The translations under genes were made by a program, and so were the position numbers. Below, one piece after another: positions 8,317 to 16,385 of a DNA stretch of 64,000 nucleotides. The notes under the pieces were generated by a model. The model ran no database searches, was not told the origin of the DNA, and was given only the letters and a program-made list of their open reading frames with translations. Source of the stretch: Lacinutrix sp. C3R15 (GTDB lineage: Bacteria; Bacteroidota; Bacteroidia; Flavobacteriales; Flavobacteriaceae); assembly GCF_018860825.1 (NCBI RefSeq), contig NZ_JAHKPZ010000004.1, positions 1 through 64,000 on the forward strand, read 5' to 3'. The first letter of the stretch is position 1, and the number at the start of each line of letters is the position of its first letter.

Positions 8317-9870
8317 CTATAGATCAAACTTAATTCCTTGCGCTAAAGGCAACTCGTCTGAGTAGTTTATAGTATTAGTTTGTCTTCTCATATATACTTT
8401 CCAAGCATCAGATCCAGACTCTCGTCCTCCACCTGTTTCTTTTTCACCACCAAAAGCACCACCAATTTCTGCTCCCGAAGTACCTATATTTACATTTGCA
8501 ATCCCACAATCAGAACCTGCATACGATAAGAATTTCTCTGCTTCTTTCATTTCATTAGTCATGATTGCCGAAGACAATCCTTGTACAACGCCATTTTGTT
8601 TTGCAATCGCATTCTCCACTTCTCCAGAATATTTCATTAAATATAAAATTGGCGCAAAAGTTTCATGCTGTACAATTTCAAAATGATTTTCAGCTTCTAT
8701 AATTGCGGGTTTTACGTAGCAACCAGACTCGTATCCTTCTCCTTCTAAAACACCACCTTCTACTAAAACATTTCCGCCTTCTGCTTTTGCTTTTTCAATT
8801 GCTTCTAAATATGTGTTTACAGAATCTTTATCAATTAATGGTCCTATATGATTTTTTTCATCTAAAGGATTACCAATAGTTAATTGCTTGTAAGCACCAA
8901 CTATAGCGTCGCGCACTTTATCATAAACAGATTCATGAATAATTAGTCTTCTTGTAGAAGTACAACGTTGCCCACAAGTACCAACAGCACCAAATACAGC
9001 ACCAGGAACTACCACTTTTAAATCTGCCGTTGGCGTAATAATAATGGCATTGTTTCCTCCTAACTCTAATAAAGATTTTCCAAAACGCTGCGCAACAGTA
9101 GCACCTACAATTCTTCCCATTCTTGTAGATCCTGTAGCAGAAACAAGTGGAATTCTAGCATCTGTTGTCATCATTTCTCCTACTTTATAATCTCCATTTA
9201 TAATACAAGAAATACCTTCTGGTAAATTATTTTCTTTTAAGATACTTGCAATTATATTTTGACAAGCAACAGAACATAATGGTGCTTTTTCTGAAGCTTT
9301 CCAAACACAAACATCACCACAAATCCAAGCCAGAGCAGTGTTCCATGCCCAAACAGCTACAGGAAAATTAAATGCAGAAATAATACCAACAACACCTATT
9401 GGATGCCATTGTTCACGCATTACATGTCCTGGACGTTCAGACGGAATAGTCTGTCCGTTTAATTGTCTAGACAATCCTACTGCAAAATCGCAGATATCAA
9501 TCATTTCCTGAACCTCACCATAACCTTCTTGCAAAGATTTTCCCATTTCATAAGAAACTAATTTCCCTAAAGGTTCTTTTAATTCTCTTAATTTATTACC
9601 AAACTGACGTACTATTTCTCCACGTTGTGGCGCAGGAACATCTCTCCACGTTAAAAACGCTTTAGTTGCAGCATCCATCACTTTATCATAATCCTCTCTG
9701 GTAGTTGCTTTTACTTTTCCTATTAGTTCTCCATCTACTGGTGAAAATGACTCAATGATTTCACCTTTAGAAAAATTATTAGAACCCGTTGATGTTCCAT
9801 TATTAACAGCTGAAACACCTAATGCCTTTAACGCTTTATCCATTCCGAAATCTGTAGAAATAGCTTCCAT
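8317..9870 (-). CDS. amaB: Aldehyde dehydrogenase, ALDH7/AmaB-like (probable aminoadipate-semialdehyde dehydrogenase)
   Basis: The 517-residue protein has a full NAD-dependent aldehyde dehydrogenase fold. Visible residues are the oxyanion Asn168 in SAFNFP, the general base Glu269 in LLELGGNN, and the nucleophile Cys303 in GTCGQRCTSTRR. The length, the GGNNA block and the ETGGGRESGSDAW region near the C-terminus fit the ALDH7 group. That group oxidises alpha-aminoadipate semialdehyde (piperideine-6-carboxylate) in lysine breakdown, or betaine-type aldehydes. No lysine catabolism gene lies next to it, so the substrate is inferred. The gene stands alone, with its own terminator at 8264-8297. Confidence 0.85.
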   Translation of the reverse strand: MEAISTDFGMDKALKALGVSAVNNGTSTGSNNFSKGEIIESFSPVDGELIGKVKATTREDYDKVMDAATKAFLTWRDVPAPQRGEIVRQFGNKLRELKEPLGKLVSYEMGKSLQEGYGEVQEMIDICDFAVGLSRQLNGQTIPSERPGHVMREQWHPIGVVGIISAFNFPVAVWAWNTALAWICGDVCVWKASEKAPLCSVACQNIIASILKENNLPEGISCIINGDYKVGEMMTTDARIPLVSATGSTRMGRIVGATVAQRFGKSLLELGGNNAIIITPTADLKVVVPGAVFGAVGTCGQRCTSTRRLIIHESVYDKVRDAIVGAYKQLTIGNPLDEKNHIGPLIDKDSVNTYLEAIEKAKAEGGNVLVEGGVLEGEGYESGCYVKPAIIEAENHFEIVQHETFAPILYLMKYSGEVENAIAKQNGVVQGLSSAIMTNEMKEAEKFLSYAGSDCGIANVNIGTSGAEIGGAFGGEKETGGGRESGSDAWKVYMRRQTNTINYSDELPLAQGIKFDL

Positions 9871-10104
9871 ATATGCTTGTTTTTTATGAATTATTTAATT
9901 TCTTGCTAAGATACTAATAATTTATCCGTTTTTATTCTTAAAAATATTCCATTTTAAAAGGATTAAATTTTGCGTCTTTTTTTAACTTTAGGAACAATTT
10001 AACAACAACAGAAAATCCAAAGTGTTTCTTAATAGAGTATTTATATTAATAAGAATTATATTACATCTCTATAACATTCATCTTCAACAAAAAAACCCTC
10101 AATT

Positions 10105-13100
10105 ATGCACATCAAGAAACTTCTTGCTTTAGTCTTCCTTATAACCCTTACTTTTTCATGTAAAAAAAAGGTTGAAAAAACAGATAACCTGTTCCAATTT
10201 AAAGACTATATAAGCTACACTACTGCTGGCAGAGTTTCTGTTACAAATACCATTGTAATAAATTTAGCTAATGATGTAGAGGGCTGGGAAATAAACCAAG
10301 AAATAACAGAAAATATTGTCTCTATAAAACCACATGTAGAAGGAAAACTACTAGTAAACAACAAACATTCCCTGCATTTTGTTCCAGATGAAATTCTAGA
10401 TCCAGACACAGAATACACGGTTAATGTAAAGCTAGATAAGCTATTTAATAATATACCTTCAGATTACAAAACCTATACCTTTAAGTTTAAAACCATTACA
10501 CCAAACTTTAATATTGTTACCAATAATTTACAATCATACAGTAAAGAATGGCAATATGTAGAAGGCCTTATTCGCGCAGCAGATATTATTTCTTTAGAAG
10601 ATGCCAAGCAATTGGTTGAAGCATTTCAAGGAGAAAAAAAACTAGCAATTGTTTGGAGTACATCGTATAAAAAAGAAAAACTTTTTGAATTTAAAATAGA
10701 CAGCATCCATCGTTTAGAAGAAGACAGCCAGATACTTATAACATGGAACGGAAAAAGTATCAATGCAGATAATTCTGGAGAAAACACAGTAAACATTCCT
10801 GGCAAAAACAACTTTACCATTACCAAAGTAGACGTCATACAAAGCCCAGAACAATATTTATCTATCAATTTTTCTGACCCTTTAAAAAAGCAACAAAATT
10901 TTGATGGATTAGTAACTATTCAAAATGTAAAAAACCCTAAATATATTGTCGATGGCAACGTATTAAAAGCATATCCAAACACAAAAGTAGTAGGCAATAT
11001 TCAAGTCGATGTCTTTCAAGGAATAGCAAACACAGATGGCTATAAATTAAAGAAACCTTTTTCTGAAACTATCGCTTTTGAAGACGAAAAACCACAGGTA
11101 AGATTAATAAGTAATGGTGTGATTCTACCAACCTCGCAAGAATTAAAATTTAATTTTGAAGCGGTTAATTTAAAAGCTGTAGATGTTAGAATCATCAAGA
11201 TTTTTGAAGATAATGTGCTACAGTTTTTACAAGACAACAACCTCAACAACACAAACAGAAATGATGTACGTCGCGTTGGAAGACGTATTGCAAAGCAAAC
11301 CATACAACTACAAGACGAAGCCGAAAACACAGGAAAATGGAAAACGTATAGTATCGATTTATCGAAATACATGAAAGCTGATCCTGGAGCCGTTTACAGA
11401 GTAGAATTAGAAATGAAAAAAGAATACTCCCTCTACAACTGTGAAGGCAATCAAAACATAACCAACACTGAAGATAATGAAGATTATTACGAAGAAGACT
11501 ATTACTATGAGGATTACAGAGAAACCACAACCGAAGACGAAGACCTTCGTGAAGAAGAATATTGGGATAATGTAACCTACAGCTACAGAAACAATTACTA
11601 TAACTGGAACGATAGAAAAAACCCTTGTAAAGACGCCTATTACAACAGCAAAACAATTACTCAAAACTTATTAGCATCTAATATTGGTGTGATTGCAAAA
11701 AAAGGAGCAAACAACAATTACTACTTTGCAGTTACTAATATTTTAAACACCAATCCAGAAGCAGGAGCAACCGTTGCTATCTATAATTTTCAGCAACAAG
11801 AAATTGTAAAAACCAAAACAGACACAGAAGGGTTAGCCACAATAGATGTAGAAAACCATGCTGCTTTTGCCATTGTTTCTAAAGGAAATAACACAAGTTA
11901 CATTAAACTAAACGACGGAAACTCTCTATCTTTAAGCAAATTTGATGTCTCTGGAAACCACATACAACGCGGACTAAAAGGATACATTTATGGCGAACGT
12001 GGCGTTTGGCGACCAGGAGACACCTTGCATTTATCTTTTATGTTAAACGATGCTGGTAACAAACTACCAAAAGCGCATCCTGTAAAAATGGAAATTACAG
12101 ACGCTAATGGCAAACTTGCTTACAGAAATATTACAACAAACAATCTCAACAACCTATACACCTTTACAATTCCTACCTCTACCGAAGACAAAACAGGAAA
12201 CTGGAATGCTAAAGTTTCGGTTGGTGGCGCTACTTTTTACAAAGGATTAAAAATAGAAACCGTGAAACCTAATCGATTAAAAATAAAAGTCGATTTTGAA
12301 GACGAAGTGCTTTCTGGTGAAAATCCGTTAAACGGAAAATTAGATGTAAAATGGCTACATGGTGCTCCTGCAAAAAATGTTAGAACCGAAATTAAAGCGA
12401 AGTTTAGTAACGCGTATACAAGCTTTAAAAATTACTCCGACTATACATTTAAAGATCCATCTCGTTCTTTTGCTACAGAAGAAATTGTCATTTTTGATGG
12501 TAAAGTAAACGAAGAAGGTTTAGCAGATATCACCAACAAACTAAATGTTGGTAACAATGCTCCAGGCATGTTAAACGCACAATTTTTAGTTCGTGCTTTT
12601 GAGAACGGAGGGGATTTCTCTATGGATGCTTTTACCAAACAATATGCACCTTATAAATCTTTTGTTGGTTTAAAATCACCCAAAGAAAAAGGCTACGGAT
12701 CATTTACAACCAATAAAAATCAAACTTTTGATATTGTAGTTGTAGATACTCAAGGAAAGCCCATAAAACGCAATGGCTTAGAAGTAAAAGTATATAAAAT
12801 AAACTGGCGTTGGTGGTGGAATTCTTCTTATGACAATCTATCCTCCTACACCTCAAACACCTATCATCAAGCCTACAAAAACATGAAGCTAAATACAGAT
12901 GCTAATGGTAAAACCAGTTTCACTTTAAATATTCCAGAAAGCGATAAAGGCCGTTTCCTTATTCGTGTATTCGATCCTAAAAGTGGGCATGCAACAGGGC
13001 GAACCGCATACTTTTATAAAAATTGGTATACACCATCAGGAGACAAAGAAGCCGCAAAAATGCTAGCTTTTGCTGCTGATAAAGAAAATTATAATGTTGG

Positions 13101-15660
13101 CGAAACTGCAACTATTACTTTTCCTTCTGGTAGTGAAGGTCGCGCACTAGTTAGTATTGAAAATGGCACAGAGGTATTAGAGTATAAATGGGTGAAAACC
13201 ACTAAAGGAGAAACTACAGTAAACCTTCCTATTACTGCTAAAATGGCTCCTAATGTATTTGTAAATATTTCGTTATTGCAACCACACGCAATTACTGCTA
13301 ACGATTTACCTATTCGTTTGTATGGCGTTATCCCAATTATGGTAGAAAACCCAAATACTAAACTAGAGCCAGAATTAAAAATGCCTAACGCTTTAAAACC
13401 GGAACAAGAATTTGAAGTTTTTGTATCCGAAAAAAACAACAAAGCAATGACCTATACCATTGCAATGGTAGAAGAAGGCTTACTGGATTTAACAAGATTT
13501 AAAACCCCAAATGCCTGGAGCGAATTTTACAAACGAGAAGCTTTAGGCGTAAAAACCTGGGATGTTTTTGATGATGTCATTGGTGCATATTCCGGAAGCG
13601 TAGATCAAGTTTTCTCCATTGGTGGCGATGGCGCTGCTGCAGATGGAAAAAACAAAAAAGCAAACCGTTTTAAACCTGTAGTTACCTTTTTAGGTCCTTT
13701 TCAATTAAACGCAGGAGACAACAAAGCACACAAAATAAAAATGCCAAATTATATTGGCTCGGTTAGAACTATGGTTGTTGCTGGAGACATCATCAACGAA
13801 GCATACGGAAGCACCGAACAAACGGTTCCTGTTAAAAAACCTTTAATGGTATTGGCTACGCTACCACGAAAATTAAGTCCAGGTGAAAAAGTAACGCTAC
13901 CTGTAACTGTTTTTGCTATGGAACCTACCATTAAGAATGTAAATATTAGCTTAAAACTAAGTGATGGAATGGAAGTTATTGGCAGTAAAACACAAGCACT
14001 AACTTTTGCAAAACCAGATGAGAAAATGGTGTATTTTGAACTGGATGCTAGTAAAGCAAAAGGCATAAATACTGTAGAAGTACTTGCTACTGGAAACGGA
14101 GAAACATCTACTTACAAAGTAGAATTAGATGTAGTAAACACCAATCCTATTTCATCTATTGCATTAGACGCAGATTTAGAAGCAAATGCTTCAAAAGACT
14201 TAGACTTTACAACCTTTGGTGTGGCAGGAACCAATAGTGCAACCGTAGAGTTTTCTACCATGCCTCCAATGGATTTCTCTAGAAGACTACAATACCTTGT
14301 GCAATATCCTCATGGTTGTGTAGAGCAAACTACTTCTAGCGTTTTTCCGCAGTTATATTTACAAGATATTTTTGATCTGACTTTTAAGAAAAAACAAGAA
14401 ATACAATTAAATATTGAAAACGGTATCAAACGTTTAGGTCATTTTCAAAGACCAAATGGAGGAATGAGTTATTGGATGGGAGAAAACACAGCCAGTGATT
14501 GGGGAACCAGTTATGCTGGACATTTTATGATAGAAGCAGAAAAGAAAGGATTTGTACTTCCGCTTACCTTTAAAAACAATTGGATTGCCTACCAAAAACA
14601 AGCTTCTCGAGATTGGAGACCAAGCTATAAAACCTACAATTCTGATCTTGCACAGGCCTACAGATTGTACACTTTAGCATTAGCTGGAAGCCCAGATTTA
14701 GCAGCAATGAATAGACTTCGTGAGTTTACCGAAATTTCTAACGAAGCAAAATGGCGTTTGGCAGCAGCATATGCTTTAGCTGGACAAGAAGAAGCAAGTG
14801 CACAAATTTCTAAAACTGCTAATATTGAATTCTTAGCTCCTAAATATAATTATTACACCTATGGTTCTGTAAACAGAAATCGTGCTATGGCTCTAGAAAC
14901 TATGGTAATTACTAAAGATAAGCGCGCTAGAGACTTAGCCAAAACCATTGCTAAAGAATTATCTGAAGATAGATGGATGAGTACACAAACTACAGCATAC
15001 AGCTTGTTAGCAATGGCAAAAATGGTAGAAGCAAATGGCGGAAAATCATTAAAAATACAATACACTTTAAATGGTAAAACAGAAGAAATAAACACCAAAA
15101 GCGCCATTGCACAACGAGACTTAATCGTTAAAGAAGGAAGTAATTCGCTTTCCTTTAAAAATAACCAGAGTAATTTGGTTTATGTTCGTGTGTTAAACTC
15201 TGGAAAACTGCCTTTAGGAAATGAGCTTACAGAACAACGTGGTTTAAGTGTTGCTGTGGTGTATAAAGATGTACAAGGAAACACTATAGACATTTCTAAG
15301 TTACAACAAGGCCAAGATTTTGTAGCAACTGTTAAAGTGACTAATCTTAAAAATGAAAAGGTGAATGATGTGGCACTGACACAAATATTTCCTTCTGGTT
15401 GGGAAATTGTAAACACACGTTTTACAGATTTTGGAAGCAGCACCACAAGCCAAGCAAGATTTATAGATATTCGTGATGATAGAGTAAACTTCTATTTCGA
15501 TTTAAATAAAAAAGGAAAATACGACACTAAAACCTTTAACGTCATGCTAAACGCTGCATACCTAGGAACCTATTATTTACCTGGAGTACAAGCTGAAGCT
15601 ATGTATGATAATGAGTTTATGGTAAGAAATAAAGGACGCTGGATTGAAGTAGTGAAGTAA
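10105..15660 (+). CDS. Alpha-2-macroglobulin family lipoprotein with thioester motif
   Basis: This 1851-residue protein has a lipoprotein signal (lipobox TFSC, Cys 19) followed by lysines rather than acidic residues, which suggests periplasm-facing anchoring. It carries the MG domains of bacterial alpha-2-macroglobulins, with GERGVWRPGDTLHLSF (about residues 630-645) marking the MG2 domain. The thioester motif Cys1405-Val-Glu1407-Gln1408 (PHGCVEQTTS) is intact, so the protein should trap attacking proteases covalently. An unusual acidic, tyrosine-rich insert lies at about residues 453-512. The PBP1C gene follows at 16386, the classic partner: PBP1C repairs peptidoglycan while the macroglobulin protects the envelope. 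The start gives the lipoprotein signal directly. Confidence 0.93.
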   Translation: MHIKKLLALVFLITLTFSCKKKVEKTDNLFQFKDYISYTTAGRVSVTNTIVINLANDVEGWEINQEITENIVSIKPHVEGKLLVNNKHSLHFVPDEILDPDTEYTVNVKLDKLFNNIPSDYKTYTFKFKTITPNFNIVTNNLQSYSKEWQYVEGLIRAADIISLEDAKQLVEAFQGEKKLAIVWSTSYKKEKLFEFKIDSIHRLEEDSQILITWNGKSINADNSGENTVNIPGKNNFTITKVDVIQSPEQYLSINFSDPLKKQQNFDGLVTIQNVKNPKYIVDGNVLKAYPNTKVVGNIQVDVFQGIANTDGYKLKKPFSETIAFEDEKPQVRLISNGVILPTSQELKFNFEAVNLKAVDVRIIKIFEDNVLQFLQDNNLNNTNRNDVRRVGRRIAKQTIQLQDEAENTGKWKTYSIDLSKYMKADPGAVYRVELEMKKEYSLYNCEGNQNITNTEDNEDYYEEDYYYEDYRETTTEDEDLREEEYWDNVTYSYRNNYYNWNDRKNPCKDAYYNSKTITQNLLASNIGVIAKKGANNNYYFAVTNILNTNPEAGATVAIYNFQQQEIVKTKTDTEGLATIDVENHAAFAIVSKGNNTSYIKLNDGNSLSLSKFDVSGNHIQRGLKGYIYGERGVWRPGDTLHLSFMLNDAGNKLPKAHPVKMEITDANGKLAYRNITTNNLNNLYTFTIPTSTEDKTGNWNAKVSVGGATFYKGLKIETVKPNRLKIKVDFEDEVLSGENPLNGKLDVKWLHGAPAKNVRTEIKAKFSNAYTSFKNYSDYTFKDPSRSFATEEIVIFDGKVNEEGLADITNKLNVGNNAPGMLNAQFLVRAFENGGDFSMDAFTKQYAPYKSFVGLKSPKEKGYGSFTTNKNQTFDIVVVDTQGKPIKRNGLEVKVYKINWRWWWNSSYDNLSSYTSNTYHQAYKNMKLNTDANGKTSFTLNIPESDKGRFLIRVFDPKSGHATGRTAYFYKNWYTPSGDKEAAKMLAFAADKENYNVGETATITFPSGSEGRALVSIENGTEVLEYKWVKTTKGETTVNLPITAKMAPNVFVNISLLQPHAITANDLPIRLYGVIPIMVENPNTKLEPELKMPNALKPEQEFEVFVSEKNNKAMTYTIAMVEEGLLDLTRFKTPNAWSEFYKREALGVKTWDVFDDVIGAYSGSVDQVFSIGGDGAAADGKNKKANRFKPVVTFLGPFQLNAGDNKAHKIKMPNYIGSVRTMVVAGDIINEAYGSTEQTVPVKKPLMVLATLPRKLSPGEKVTLPVTVFAMEPTIKNVNISLKLSDGMEVIGSKTQALTFAKPDEKMVYFELDASKAKGINTVEVLATGNGETSTYKVELDVVNTNPISSIALDADLEANASKDLDFTTFGVAGTNSATVEFSTMPPMDFSRRLQYLVQYPHGCVEQTTSSVFPQLYLQDIFDLTFKKKQEIQLNIENGIKRLGHFQRPNGGMSYWMGENTASDWGTSYAGHFMIEAEKKGFVLPLTFKNNWIAYQKQASRDWRPSYKTYNSDLAQAYRLYTLALAGSPDLAAMNRLREFTEISNEAKWRLAAAYALAGQEEASAQISKTANIEFLAPKYNYYTYGSVNRNRAMALETMVITKDKRARDLAKTIAKELSEDRWMSTQTTAYSLLAMAKMVEANGGKSLKIQYTLNGKTEEINTKSAIAQRDLIVKEGSNSLSFKNNQSNLVYVRVLNSGKLPLGNELTEQRGLSVAVVYKDVQGNTIDISKLQQGQDFVATVKVTNLKNEKVNDVALTQIFPSGWEIVNTRFTDFGSSTTSQARFIDIRDDRVNFYFDLNKKGKYDTKTFNVMLNAAYLGTYYLPGVQAEAMYDNEFMVRNKGRWIEVVK

Positions 15661-15735
15661 CCAATTCTGATGCAGGCAGGAATGCTATAACAAAAAGCAT
15701 TGGTTTTTAAATTAAAAAAAACATAGCAGATTGGT

Positions 15736-15810
15736 GCGTTAAGGATAGAACGGCTTGTTTGAGCTCCTCGAAGAGAGCGAGTAGTGAAAGCCTGACCTTT
15801 AGGTAACGCC
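15736..15810 (-). repeat. REP-like intergenic element, copy 1 (75 bp)
   Basis: Read on the minus strand it begins GGCGTTACC, continues GGTCAGGCTTTC and contains GCTC/GAGC complementary blocks around CTCGAAGAG. It ends CCTTAACGC, so its ends are complementary (GGCGTTA with TAACGC). It sits 75 bases after the alpha-2-macroglobulin stop. It belongs to one family with the elements at 22114, 35584 and 45861. Confidence 0.75.
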
Positions 15811-15834
15811 AAAATAAATTAAAAAATTGTCTTT

Positions 15835-16152
15835 ATGAATAATGAATTTAAAGCCTATTACGCCGTTATTTTTACTTCTACCCAAAATAAAAATACAGAA
15901 GGCTATGCCCAAATGGCTGAAAAGATGGAAACGCTTGCCAAACAACAAAAGGGTTTTATTGGTATAGAATCTGCTAGAGAAAATATTGGTATTACTGTAA
16001 GTTATTGGGAAACTTTAGAAGATATTAAAAACTGGAAACAACAAAGCGAGCATGCACAAGCACAACGCAAAGGAAAGCAAGATTGGTATAGTTGGTACCA
16101 TGTTAGGGTTTGCAAAGTAGAACGTGAGTATGAGTTTTTGCAACAACAGTAA
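15835..16152 (+). CDS. ABM-fold (antibiotic biosynthesis monooxygenase-like) protein
   Basis: The 105-residue single-domain protein matches the dimeric alpha/beta ABM fold. It has an N-terminal strand (YYAVIFTS), a helix with MAEKMETLAKQQKGFIGIES, a strand (IGITVSYWETLEDIKNWKQ) and a His-containing C-terminal part (HAQAQRKGKQDWYSWYHVR). Proteins of this type in flavobacteria are usually annotated as antibiotic biosynthesis monooxygenases, but most are small stress- or haem-related oxygenases of unknown substrate. There is no antibiotic cluster here. The gene lies between the alpha-2-macroglobulin and PBP1C genes, with a repeat element in front and a 233-base spacer behind. Confidence 0.8.
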   Translation: MNNEFKAYYAVIFTSTQNKNTEGYAQMAEKMETLAKQQKGFIGIESARENIGITVSYWETLEDIKNWKQQSEHAQAQRKGKQDWYSWYHVRVCKVEREYEFLQQQ

Positions 16153-16159
16153 TTTATAA

Positions 16160-16345
16160 AAAAACCACCTCGTCTTCCATTTCTTTTTTTTGTAAACGGA
16201 ATCCACTCCTACATGAAAAGAAGGAGAATTTAAAATTGAGTTATCTTTTTAAATGAAAGTAAAATTTGAAAAGCACCTAGAACAACACCTTCCCTTTTTT
16301 CAAGGGAAGGTAGATTTGATTTCAATAAGAAAATCAAAGACAGAA
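16160..16345. repeat. Degenerate flavobacterial intergenic repeat with hairpins
   Basis: The spacer between the ABM gene and pbpC holds complementary blocks. CCTTCCCTT (16288-16296) and AAGGGAAGG (16302-16310) form a 9-base stem, and a CTCCT/AGGAG pair lies near 16204-16230. A second GAAGGG block follows near 16343. The layout (CCACC..TCTTCC, then CCACTCCT..AGGAG, then ACCTTCCC..GGGAAGGT and AGAAGGG) resembles a composite repeat I recall from intergenic DNA of Flavobacteriaceae, here partly decayed. It could act as a terminator or be a passive repeat. Confidence 0.5.
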
Positions 16346-16385
16346 GGGTAAACTTATAAGATTGCCACTTTAGCGAAAAGCAAAC

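Noticed and set aside
11040..11664. Several minus- and alternate-frame open frames inside the alpha-2-macroglobulin gene
   Set aside because: They are shadows of the 1851-residue gene, cysteine- and serine-rich from reverse reading, and lack signal, start context or similarity.
15679..15705. AATGC/GCATT hairpin after the alpha-2-macroglobulin gene
   Set aside because: The stem is only five bases with a large loop; too weak to call a terminator.
15835..16152. ABM-domain gene as part of an antibiotic cluster
   Set aside because: No biosynthetic genes are nearby; the domain is common in stand-alone proteins.
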